From contig RAZH01000001.1 of assembly GCA_003612585.1 (NCBI GenBank), forward strand, positions 558,001 through 622,000: 64,000 bases of DNA, read 5' to 3'. Source of the DNA: a bacterium 1XD42-54 (GTDB taxonomy: Bacteria > Bacillota > Clostridia > Lachnospirales > Lachnospiraceae). Positions 34,959-43,439 of this stretch are shown here, piece by piece (positions within the stretch are counted from its first letter, which is position 1; the number at the start of each line of letters is the position of its first letter). The notes beneath the pieces were generated by a model. That model ran no database searches, was not told the origin of the DNA, and was given only the letters and a program-made list of their open reading frames with translations. A program made the position numbers and the translations under genes.

Positions 34959-36500
34959 TTATATACCCTCCGAAAAATTTCCGGATATCTTTTCCTCCCG
35001 CACAACCAGAATTTTTTCTCCGGTGTAGTCTGCCATGCCCTGGATCTTCATGCCCTCCGACCGGTACTGTTTCAGCTTTGCAAGCAACTCTTTTGAGATA
35101 CGTTCCCCCGGAACAACCAGCGGAATCCCCGGCGGATACAGGTATACAAATTCTGCCGAAATACGCCCGGCACTGCAATACAAAGAGACAGAATCACACG
35201 GGTAATCCTCCGTTTCCTGAATCGTAAGAACTGTCTCATTTTCAAATATAAAATTCTTTTTCCGAGGACTGTCGCCCCTGTCAGCCACCCCCGTTATTTC
35301 CTGGTTCAGGCCAGGATCCGACTTTCGCATAGCCACAGACAATTCACCGTCAATCTCCAGCAGCGCCTGCTCCAGCCGGTCAAATCCTTCCTGCGTATCG
35401 CAGACCGTCATGATTGCCGTCACATAATGCTCCGCCTCCATCTCCGCCTCCAGGTGATACCTTTCCCGGAGCATCTGCGCCAGCCACGGACCATGATACC
35501 GCTGTGTACTGCCTCCTTCCAGACGCCCGCACTTCTCCGTTGAAATCAGCACCTTCGACCGGTCAAACTGCCACGCAGAAAGCTCCGTCTCATTTCCGTC
35601 CACAAGGTGGAGCACCCGCATACCGTGAAGCTTCTCCCTCATATTTTTCAGGCGCTGCAAAAATCCGTCAAACAGTTCCTTTTTGTGTTCTTGCATCTGA
35701 TCAACACACGCATCCATCCCCGCCATCAGCACGTAACTTGGGCTGCTGGTCTGATAAATTCCAAGATATTTTTTCAACCGTTCCCGATTGGCTCTCGTCC
35801 CGCATACATGGAGCAAAGCGCTCTGCGTTAAAGCCGGCATTGTTTTGTGCAGGCTGTTGATTACCACATCCGCCCCGCACTGCACTGCACAATCTGGAAA
35901 ATCCGGATGCATCGCAAAGTGCGCGCCGTGCGCCTCATCCACAATCAGCACAGCCCCGTACTCGTGTACCGTCTCTGCAATGCGGCGGATATCCGACACG
36001 ACGCCGTCATACGTTGGAGAGGTGATTACAACAGCTTCTACGCTATGTCCGCCCGCCTGATGTTCCCTCAGTGCCGCGCGCACCTGCTCCGGCATAATAC
36101 TTCCATTGATCCCGCGCCGCACATCTGCTTCCGGATAAAGGTACGATGCCTGCAGCCCATTTAATAAAACCGCATGGTAGACCGCTTTATGACAATTTCT
36201 CGCCATTAAAATCCGTCCGCCGCGCCGCACGCAGGCCGAAATCGCAGCCAGAATCCCAGAGGTACTGCCGTTTACCAGACAGTACGTTTCATCTGCGCCG
36301 TACAGCAGCGCCACACGCTGCTGCAGCTCCAGCAAAATACCCTGCGCGTGGTGCAGGTTATCAAAGCCGTCTATCTCCGTAATGTCAATCTTGTATGGAT
36401 TTCCAAAATAGCCTGCCTGCCGTTTGTGCCCAGGCATATGAAGAGGGTAGGCATCTGATGCACTATAATTTTTCAGTTTTTCTAGTAGATGCTCCGACAT
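34959..36500 (-). CDS. Orn/Lys/Arg decarboxylase family PLP enzyme (YaaO-like)
   Basis: The 513-residue protein is a fold-type I PLP enzyme of the short, Bacillus YaaO/SpeA-like group. It begins with HMPGHKRQ, contains the PLP aspartate in DEAHGAHF and the Schiff-base lysine in SLHKTMPALTQ, and has the smaller C-terminal domain ending with PPGIPLVVPGE. The family decarboxylates lysine, arginine or ornithine for polyamine synthesis; which one is not visible. AGGAGG precedes the ATG. It is the first gene of the operon running to rsmI. Confidence 0.88.
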   Translation of the reverse strand: MSEHLLEKLKNYSASDAYPLHMPGHKRQAGYFGNPYKIDITEIDGFDNLHHAQGILLELQQRVALLYGADETYCLVNGSTSGILAAISACVRRGGRILMARNCHKAVYHAVLLNGLQASYLYPEADVRRGINGSIMPEQVRAALREHQAGGHSVEAVVITSPTYDGVVSDIRRIAETVHEYGAVLIVDEAHGAHFAMHPDFPDCAVQCGADVVINSLHKTMPALTQSALLHVCGTRANRERLKKYLGIYQTSSPSYVLMAGMDACVDQMQEHKKELFDGFLQRLKNMREKLHGMRVLHLVDGNETELSAWQFDRSKVLISTEKCGRLEGGSTQRYHGPWLAQMLRERYHLEAEMEAEHYVTAIMTVCDTQEGFDRLEQALLEIDGELSVAMRKSDPGLNQEITGVADRGDSPRKKNFIFENETVLTIQETEDYPCDSVSLYCSAGRISAEFVYLYPPGIPLVVPGERISKELLAKLKQYRSEGMKIQGMADYTGEKILVVREEKISGNFSEGI

Positions 36501-36788
36501 ATTGCCTCCTGATTCACTTTACACAATCTATTTGCAGATAGTTTCCTATATGACAAACAACCCGCGCCTATGCAAGACCAGGCGGTACAAGTATAACATA
36601 AGCGCCAGCTCGATGGAAAGAAATGATTGGCATATCTGAAAAAACATTTTGAGGTTCCGGCAAACAAGTCACCCCTTACTTTGTGCAGGCGGCCAGAGGG
36701 CTGACTTTGAAAGTGTTTTTGGTTACTTCGATTATAACAGCCATTTGCCTTTTTCGTTTAAGAAATTAATTCCAGATTAAAAAAATAA
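36501..36788. other. Intergenic region with decayed hairpin element
   Basis: This 288-base gap holds a candidate -10 TATACT for the decarboxylase gene (36590-36595, minus strand) with no good -35, and the decayed repeat copy at 36653-36675. No coding frame is supported. Confidence 0.6.
36653..36675 (+). repeat. Decayed copy 2 of the conserved-loop hairpin element
   Basis: GGTTCCGGCAAACAAGTC followed by ACCCC matches the loop and inner stem of copy 1 with one change. Outside GGT/ACC the flanks no longer pair well, so the stem has decayed. Confidence 0.75.
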
Positions 36789-38543
36789 TCATACAGGACT
36801 TTCCTGCCGTGGAAGATACAGCAGGATATCAGTGCCTTCGCCAGGACTGCTTTCTACGGCTATTTTATAGTTTCCCTGGTACAGGTAGTTCAAGCGCATC
36901 CTGACATTGTATACGCCGATATGCGCCATGTCGTCCTGAAATTCTGGTTTCTTCCTGAAAAACTGTTCTGCGGTCTCTACATCCATGCCTGCTCCGTTAT
37001 CCCGGATCCGGATACAGATATCCGGGCCTTCCTGCGTTACGGAAACGGAAATTTCGCCTTTTTTTCCTTCTCCCTGCCCATCCTCGGCACATGCAATTCC
37101 ATGCTTTATTGCATTTTCGACGAGCGGCTGTATGATATTTTTCGGAATCAGCTCCTTCTGGACTTCCGCGGAGACTTTAAAAGAATACGCAATGCTCAGA
37201 TAGCTCAGATAACTCTGAATTAACATATATTGCCCCATTGCCTCCCGTTCTGCCTCCACGGTATCAAAGGTCTTGTAATTCTTCATTTTCAGGCGGTCCT
37301 TCAGCGTGCCGATCAGGGCGTTATTTACAGCTACAACTTCTTCGGTCCGCCCCAGTCCGGCAAGAACGGTCACTGTATTCAGCGTATTATAAATATAGTG
37401 AGGGTCCACCGCAGATACCATCAGCGTATACTGCATCTGCTCTTCCCGCTTCATATCCTTTTTGATTTTCTCCAGCATGGTCCAGAATGTATTACCCAGG
37501 CTGCTGATTTCGTCATTTCCCGGGGCTCTCGTATCGACGTCATAATTACCTTTTCGTACGCCGTTCATTTTCCGTTCCAGCTTCCGGATTCTGCTGATCG
37601 TACCCTTCAGCGAAATACCGAAAGCTGCCAGCAAAAATACGGTCAGGCCGCACAACAGCAGCTGAAAATATCCAAATGCCTTTTGATATGGTTCCAACAG
37701 AAGTTCCTCGGGCACGTTTATAATCAGCCTGAAATCCTCATCCTTATACGTACAAAGCACAGAAAACACCGTATCCGCTCCGTTTTCCCATTCCAGCACC
37801 TCATACTGCTTCCCTTCAAACAGGTAATTCGGACACTCCTCCACCTTCAGGCCGGATGCTTCACCCAGATTGCTGTATAATACACTGCCATTGCTGTAAA
37901 TCAGGTAATCCTCTGCCTGAAATTCTTCCAGCTCCCAGAGCTGTTCCAGCACCTCTCCGACTCCTACCATATTTACTGCAATACAGTTCACATCCCCTGC
38001 CCGGAAGGAATCCAGCACGCAGAAAAAGCGGCCCGTTTCCTCTTCCCCGATCACCGGAAGATGATATTTGATTTTCTGACTTTTGTCAAAGCTCTGATAC
38101 CAGTCTGAGGCCTCAAAAATGCGGGCTGCCTCCTTTGCCTGTTCCCCGCAGAAAATATCCCCTTCACTGGTGCACAACAAAAAATAATTGGTAAATGAAA
38201 TATACCCTGCATTCTCGTTCAGCTTTCCGTTTTCCAGAAGTGGCAGATATGATACAATCTTTGCCTCTGTCTGTCCTGTCCTTTTTTCCGGGTCATAGTA
38301 TTCGGAAATCAGCCGCTTCAGCTCCTGATTCTCCGTTATATTTTTCAGATGGCTGTTATTGCGCCAGATATAGCTCTGCCGCAGCGCAGCCGAACCAGCC
38401 ACGCCGGAGATCTGCTTGCACAGATGTGGCCGCATAATACGATAAAAAACGGATGGAAATAAAATGGTCAGTGCCAGCAGAACCACAATGCTGATGCCAA
38501 AAAGCTGAGCTATAATCTTCTTTGTTACGGTATTAAATTTCAC
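36789..38543 (-). CDS. YesM-type sensor histidine kinase
   Basis: The 584-residue protein has two membrane spans (about 12-34 and 285-307) around a large extracytoplasmic sensor, a HAMP domain (about 308-360), and a LytS/YesM-type kinase core. The phosphoaccepting segment is DPHYIYNTLNT near residue 379, and the ATPase boxes are NAIKHG, DNGAGMD and GEGTDI. These kinases usually sense carbohydrates or related extracellular cues. Its start overlaps the response regulator's end by 11 bases, so the two form a regulator-kinase operon. Confidence 0.9.
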   Translation of the reverse strand: MKFNTVTKKIIAQLFGISIVVLLALTILFPSVFYRIMRPHLCKQISGVAGSAALRQSYIWRNNSHLKNITENQELKRLISEYYDPEKRTGQTEAKIVSYLPLLENGKLNENAGYISFTNYFLLCTSEGDIFCGEQAKEAARIFEASDWYQSFDKSQKIKYHLPVIGEEETGRFFCVLDSFRAGDVNCIAVNMVGVGEVLEQLWELEEFQAEDYLIYSNGSVLYSNLGEASGLKVEECPNYLFEGKQYEVLEWENGADTVFSVLCTYKDEDFRLIINVPEELLLEPYQKAFGYFQLLLCGLTVFLLAAFGISLKGTISRIRKLERKMNGVRKGNYDVDTRAPGNDEISSLGNTFWTMLEKIKKDMKREEQMQYTLMVSAVDPHYIYNTLNTVTVLAGLGRTEEVVAVNNALIGTLKDRLKMKNYKTFDTVEAEREAMGQYMLIQSYLSYLSIAYSFKVSAEVQKELIPKNIIQPLVENAIKHGIACAEDGQGEGKKGEISVSVTQEGPDICIRIRDNGAGMDVETAEQFFRKKPEFQDDMAHIGVYNVRMRLNYLYQGNYKIAVESSPGEGTDILLYLPRQESPV

Positions 38544-40068
38544 TGTGCTCCCTCCTGTACTCCATTGGCGTCATCCCGCAGGTTTCTCGGAATACTTTCG
38601 AAAAATAGGAAATATTTTTGTATCCAGTCTTCCGGCAAATATCCGTCATTTCGTCCCTTCCCAAATTCAAAAGCTCTTTTGCCCGCTCCATCCGTACTCG
38701 GACGACAAACTTCCATAAAGTTTCCCCTGTTTCCTTGCGGAACACAGTATTCAGATGATTGGCGCTGATCTTCAGATGCGAGGCAATCTCTTCCACGCTG
38801 AGATCACTGTTTGTATAATTCCGGCTCACATACAGAACAGCCCGGTTAACAATGTCCGAATACTGAAAAACAGATGGATTCTCCAGAATCTTTCCCAATT
38901 CCATAACCTTATGCTTCATCCAGTGATAAAGAACAGAAGCTTCATACCAGTTTGCAGTGTCCTCACTTTCACACACTGTAAATATAACGCCTGTCTGCAA
39001 ATTCACCAGTTTTTCATGATATTCCATGAGCCTTACTGAAAAATAGCGTGTGAGCGCTTCAAACCGTTCTCCGTCTCTCGCTTCCACTGCCTTCAGAAAA
39101 TTCTGATCCATCCACCTGCATAGCTTTTCAAATTCACGATCCCGGATCCATCGATCCGCTTTTTCCAGATCAAGCGGCAGCGCAACCTTCCTGGAACGGC
39201 CGATATCCTCAGCGTGCAATACACAGGAACATACCCGGAAAATCCCCTGCCTGCGTACCTCTTTCGTCCGCAGATACCGATTTACACAGCCCGATAGCTC
39301 TTCCTGTTCTGCCAAAATCAGTACCGAAAACGTCGACCCAAACTTTTCCCGCAGCCTCAGCTTCAGATCGTAGGCCTGTTCTGTCGCACCCCCCTGCGTT
39401 TTCACAAGGCACAGCCAGAACCAGTCTCCTGCCTGAACCGCTGCCACAGTCTGTGGAACGGCCTGATAACAGAGACCCGCCACAGCCTTTTCGTCCGCCC
39501 TACTCTCCTGAATCCCGAAAACATCACAGACTACAGGATACCGATGGTCCTGCTCCACCCAGAACAGATCATAGACATCAGGCAGCCCGGCACTGTATTC
39601 CTCAATATGTATCTCCTCCCCATTTTTTCTCTCAAGCTCCCACACCAGTTCTGTAAACGCTGCCTCTGCATCATACCGGCTGTAACGTTTTCTTTTCTTA
39701 ATTTCACGCCCTGCCTCCTCCAGAATCCGTATCATCTGCACCCTGTTCATCTCGTGCTTCAAAAGATAACCACAGCTTCCTAGCTCCAACGCAGATTTCA
39801 CATAAGAAAATTCCTCATAACTCGTCAGAAAATACAAAATTGTCTCCGCCGACTTCTCCCGAATCCGCTCTCCAAGCTCAATCCCCGTCATTCTCGGCAT
39901 CTGAATATCCGCAATCACAAGCTCCGGATGATACGCTTCAAATTTCTGCCAGGCTCTTTTCCCATCCTCAGCCTTCAAAACAACGTCAAATCCATACTGC
40001 TTCCAGTCCACCATATTCGCGAAATGTTCCAGCAGCAGCGGATTATCCTCCGCCAAAAGTACCTTCAT
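38533..40068 (-). CDS. YesN-type response regulator with AraC DNA-binding domain
   Basis: The 511-residue protein has a receiver domain (1-120) with phosphoacceptor Asp54 in IADIQMPRMTG, a long central region of unknown function, and two AraC helix-turn-helix motifs at about 405-511 (EIASHLKISANHLNTVF and DICRKTGYKNISYFSKVF). It pairs with the kinase downstream. The divergent ceramidase-family gene across a 433-base gap is its likely target, by position. Confidence 0.9.
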   Translation of the reverse strand: MKVLLAEDNPLLLEHFANMVDWKQYGFDVVLKAEDGKRAWQKFEAYHPELVIADIQMPRMTGIELGERIREKSAETILYFLTSYEEFSYVKSALELGSCGYLLKHEMNRVQMIRILEEAGREIKKRKRYSRYDAEAAFTELVWELERKNGEEIHIEEYSAGLPDVYDLFWVEQDHRYPVVCDVFGIQESRADEKAVAGLCYQAVPQTVAAVQAGDWFWLCLVKTQGGATEQAYDLKLRLREKFGSTFSVLILAEQEELSGCVNRYLRTKEVRRQGIFRVCSCVLHAEDIGRSRKVALPLDLEKADRWIRDREFEKLCRWMDQNFLKAVEARDGERFEALTRYFSVRLMEYHEKLVNLQTGVIFTVCESEDTANWYEASVLYHWMKHKVMELGKILENPSVFQYSDIVNRAVLYVSRNYTNSDLSVEEIASHLKISANHLNTVFRKETGETLWKFVVRVRMERAKELLNLGRDEMTDICRKTGYKNISYFSKVFRETCGMTPMEYRREHSEI

Positions 40069-40501
40069 CCATCCCTTCCCCCTTTACAGCAACATCCAAA
40101 ACCACCGATTAGACATCCGTCTATTACTCCTATTGTATCAGACTTCCGCCCGCCCTGTAAAACAATTCTGCCCCTCAAAAACCCCCATTCCCCCTCCGTT
40201 TCCAGCTATTTTTACAAAATCGTAGAATCTTTACAATCTTCCTTTTTAAAGATAATAATCCCATTCTATTTGTTCTAATCTTTCCTTTTTTCCTCCACTC
40301 CTATCGTCCTATAATGAACTCACTTGAACAGATAGTTATAATTCTCTCATTCAAAGTCAGGCCCCTGGAAAAGGATACAAAAAAAGGGGGGACTTGTTTG
40401 CTTCGGAACCCCGTTTTTATATCCTTTTCCAGGAGCCGTCCGTTTAATCACGCTCTTTTATAACTACCTGATTCACAATCTCATAAAGGAGGATCACACT
40501 T
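40069..40501. other. 433-base divergent intergenic region
   Basis: No coding frame is supported. It holds a TATAAT (40310-40315, plus strand) without a clear -35, which suits activation by the AraC-type regulator, then the hairpin element at 40364-40433 and the AAAGGAGG site at about 40486. The stretch 40110-40300 is pyrimidine-rich on the plus strand. A 5' leader of about 180 bases containing the hairpin would result. Confidence 0.6.
40364..40433. repeat. Hairpin element with conserved loop, copy 3 (inverted)
   Basis: The stem pairs 40364-40377 with 40420-40433 (14 bp), then five A:T pairs, then GGGG/CCCC. The apex, read on the minus strand from 40412 to 40386, carries GGTTCCGAAGCAAACAAGTC, matching copy 1 apart from two extra bases. 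The outer stem sequence is unrelated to copy 1. Confidence 0.8.
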
Positions 40502-42844
40502 ATGAAACACAAATCACGTTATTTCCACAAGCTTCTCCCCGCCGCGCTTTCCATGAGCTGCCTTTTCTCCGGCTGCTACACAGCCTGCGCTGCCGAACCT
40601 CAGGCGGAAACACGGCCTGCTTCTACGTTCAGCGTCGGAGCCTCCATCCGGGATATTACGCCTTCTGAGGCCATGTTCCCTCTGACCAGAAAGCCGAACG
40701 TCGAAATGTCCGGCGTTCTGGATCCTTTAAGCGTGCGTGTAATCGCCATGTCCGACACCGACACGACAACGCTTATGGTGTGCAGTGAAACGGGACGCTC
40801 CTTTGGCCCACAGTTCGCTCAGGCGATTGCGGACCACACCGGACTTCCGCTCGAAAACATCGTGCTCACATCCACACATTCCCATGCGGCTCCGGAAATC
40901 ACGGAAGCAATTGATCTTAATTTCGAAGAAGGTGCAGAGGGTGTTACGACGCTACAGCTCTGGGCAAAATACGTGATGGGACAGGTACTCGATGCAGTGG
41001 ATGAGGCGCTTGACGCTCAGGAACCGGCCAGCGTGGGAATCGATTATTCTGAGAGCTACATCAATGTCAACCGTAACTCCGTTTACAACGTGGTCGGCGA
41101 AGACGGCTCCGCAACGGAATGCCGCGACCTTGGTTGGAGCCCGAACGGCATCTCAGACCGAACTGTTGCTGCCATCCGTTTCAATGATTTGAACGGCGAT
41201 CCGATTGCATTTATCATCAACTACGGCGTTCACGGTACTGTGATGCACGCTAATACCTGCATGGACGGAAAGACGGGCGTAAGTGCGGATATCCCAGGTA
41301 TTGTGTCCGGCTATATTGAGAACAATTATGAAGGCACTGTGGCTATGTGGCTTTCCGGAGCTGCCGGAGATCAGAATCCGATTATCCAAAACGACTTATA
41401 TACACGCAACCCGGAAACAGGGGAATTTGAAGAAACTTTTAACGACGATTATGAGATTCTGACCTTCCTCTCCAAAATCCACTATGCAGATATTGAGAGA
41501 GCGCTCAACTCCATTGACACCTATACCTCTGATGTTGATCTGAGCTGCGGTTTTATGGAATCTGCCATTCCTGCCACAGAAGGCGGAAATTACGCTATCT
41601 CTTTGCAGATGGTCCGCATCGGCGACATCGGACTTGCCTGCTTCCCGGGAGAGCTCTTTACCGCCACAGGTATGTATCTCAAGGACAACGCCCTGCTCGA
41701 CGATACAATTGTTGTAAATCATGCATGGCAGCGCGATTCCCAGCACAACGGCTATCATGCGGACGACTGGACAATTGAAAACGGCGGGTTCGGCCAGAGA
41801 CAGGCAAAATACGAGGCCGGATTCCTTGACGCTGAACTGACATCCATGATGAATGCCTTTTACGAAGAAACCGGCGCATGGATGTACAACACAGACGGCA
41901 CTGCCACCTACAGCACAACCGGCGAAGTCACGATTGTCGGCCCGGACGGAAAAGCCGGAACGGAAGATGACAACTGTGTCGTAAACCCTGCCGGTACTGC
42001 CCTGATGACAGATGTTACTCCGGAATATGATGAGGAAGGGAAAATTTTCATATCACTTGGAAACGGCTTCACACTGACAGCGGGCGCAGACGGAAAAATC
42101 GGCACAACCGACGACGTTGTAGCCTTCGGCTCCTATATGCAGAGCGAGCACGTAGAGGACGGAAAGACAGCAGCCCTCTCCTGGCGGCTTCTGGACATCC
42201 AGGATGGCCGCGCAACGCTTGTAACCGATAAAGTCATTGATGGACTTTCCTTTAATCTGAGCGATACGGACGGAAACGACTGGGCAGGCTCCAACCTGCG
42301 CTCCTGGCTCAACAGTGCCGGCGGCCAGAACATGACCGGCGACACGACTGGCTTCTATGATGCGGCTTTCACAGAGGAAGAAAAAACAAAAGTTCTTCTG
42401 ACCGATGTTTCCATGCAGTCTGACTCCTCGTATATTGCCTACAACACACTGTTAAAAGAAAACTGGTGGGGCGATTACACAACATCCGGAACAGATACAC
42501 AGGATTACGTCTACGCTCTGAGCGGTGAGGAAGTTTTTGAATATTTCGGAAAAAGCACAATCGCTACCCAGGAAGAGCTTGGCCATGACCCTCAGAACTA
42601 TACAAACGGCATGTCGGGTGCAACGCCTTATGCAGTCCGCTTCGGCGTTAAAACAAACGGCGGCGGCAACGGCAAGAGCTATATCGGTTATGCAGACTCC
42701 TGGACACGTTCTCCGGGCGCTGTCGATGAATCCGGCGAACTCTCCTGCGGCGTATTCCTCGGTTCTGTCGGCTCCCTGAACGTCGGCCGTTCCGTAACAC
42801 GCACCTATGGCGCACGGCCTGTGATTACGGTAGACCTTTCATAA
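40502..42844 (+). CDS. Secreted neutral-ceramidase-family protein with C-terminal DUF6273-like domain
   Basis: The 780-residue protein has a signal peptide with a possible lipobox FSGC at residue 25. Residues ~43-440 follow the neutral/alkaline ceramidase N-terminal domain, with zinc histidines in THSHAAPE (126, 128) and GAAGDQNP near 285 in place of the GDxSPN signature. Two GxDGKxGTxDD segments near 480 and 528 look calcium-binding. The last ~235 residues resemble DUF6273 (SWRLLDI, NLRSWLN, TYGARPVITV). AAAGGAGG precedes the ATG. Many family members are uncharacterised amidases, so ceramide as substrate is a possibility only. It is divergent from a two-component pair that probably controls it. 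Confidence 0.78.
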   Translation: MKHKSRYFHKLLPAALSMSCLFSGCYTACAAEPQAETRPASTFSVGASIRDITPSEAMFPLTRKPNVEMSGVLDPLSVRVIAMSDTDTTTLMVCSETGRSFGPQFAQAIADHTGLPLENIVLTSTHSHAAPEITEAIDLNFEEGAEGVTTLQLWAKYVMGQVLDAVDEALDAQEPASVGIDYSESYINVNRNSVYNVVGEDGSATECRDLGWSPNGISDRTVAAIRFNDLNGDPIAFIINYGVHGTVMHANTCMDGKTGVSADIPGIVSGYIENNYEGTVAMWLSGAAGDQNPIIQNDLYTRNPETGEFEETFNDDYEILTFLSKIHYADIERALNSIDTYTSDVDLSCGFMESAIPATEGGNYAISLQMVRIGDIGLACFPGELFTATGMYLKDNALLDDTIVVNHAWQRDSQHNGYHADDWTIENGGFGQRQAKYEAGFLDAELTSMMNAFYEETGAWMYNTDGTATYSTTGEVTIVGPDGKAGTEDDNCVVNPAGTALMTDVTPEYDEEGKIFISLGNGFTLTAGADGKIGTTDDVVAFGSYMQSEHVEDGKTAALSWRLLDIQDGRATLVTDKVIDGLSFNLSDTDGNDWAGSNLRSWLNSAGGQNMTGDTTGFYDAAFTEEEKTKVLLTDVSMQSDSSYIAYNTLLKENWWGDYTTSGTDTQDYVYALSGEEVFEYFGKSTIATQEELGHDPQNYTNGMSGATPYAVRFGVKTNGGGNGKSYIGYADSWTRSPGAVDESGELSCGVFLGSVGSLNVGRSVTRTYGARPVITVDLS

Positions 42845-42860
42845 AAAGTATTAAAAAACA

Positions 42861-42883
42861 GAGTGGGGAGATTTTCCCCTGCT
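42861..42883. terminator. Weak hairpin after the ceramidase-family gene
   Basis: GAG-T-GGGGA pairs with TCCCC-TG-CTC around GATTT. No T run follows on the plus strand; on the minus strand TGTTTTTTAA follows. Its direction of action is unclear. Confidence 0.35.
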
Positions 42884-42943
42884 CACCGTGCGGGACGTAT
42901 GCCGCCAAACGGCTAACTTCTATATATGCCCTTGCACAAAAAA

Positions 42944-42976
42944 GCTTCTCCATTCCTCTGTTATGAATGGAGAAGC
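42944..42976 (-). terminator. Terminator at the end of the broken toxin-antitoxin locus
   Basis: The perfect 12-base arms 42944-42955 and 42965-42976 enclose a nine-base loop, and TTTTTT follows on the minus strand. The upstream arm lies within the last codons of the toxin remnant. Confidence 0.8.
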
Positions 42977-43379
42977 CAGCTATAATCTTTTCGACAATCA
43001 ATTCCGTATTCTATATAAACTATTTCATCCTGAATCTGATATGAATGAGATACCATTTCTCAACAAACATCTTATGATATTTATTTCGAGTAATGTACAT
43101 CGCCTCAAAAAATGGAACGCGCTCGGGCATCCGGGAAAGTGATCGCATGGCAGTCATAACTTCTTTCTTTTTGGCTGCTGCCGCCTCTTTATTCACCTGC
43201 ACCATAAAGTAAATATGATTGCCCAGCATCTTTTCCCGCCTGTTATACGTTTCAATATCCATAACAACCAAATCACCTTCTCCGTTTTTGGTAAGAAACA
43301 CGGGTTCCGCTATTTTTCTGCACAGATCGGCAATCTCATTATAATTCTGGCGAATTGCTGTTGATGGACGAATATTCAT
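42961..43379 (-). pseudogene. Fused and frameshifted Phd/YefM antitoxin - RelE/ParE toxin remnant
   Basis: The frame starting at 43379 encodes a Phd/YefM-type antitoxin N-terminus (MNIRPSTAIRQNY...LTKNGEGDLVVMDIETY), then joins after residue 52 directly to the middle of a RelE/ParE toxin (NHIYFMVQVNKEAAAAKKK, SLSRMPERVPFF). The antitoxin's usual C-terminal ~35-40 residues and the toxin's first ~15 are missing. The open frame stops at 43020, but another frame downstream continues the toxin (YQIQDEIVYIEYGIDCRKDYSWLL) to a TAA at 42961. A single-base deletion near 43040-43050 would explain the shift. The locus is therefore an inactive toxin-antitoxin relic, or possibly a retained antitoxin-like DNA-binding protein of 119 residues. 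Confidence 0.75.
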
Positions 43380-43439
43380 ACCCGTACCCCCTCTGCTTTA
43401 TAGTAATATTTTGTCCTTTTCATACTATAAAGTCAATCC

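Noticed and set aside
36590-36618. A complete SigA promoter for the decarboxylase gene
   Set aside because: TATACT is present but the best -35 at suitable spacing is TTCCAT, too weak to claim.
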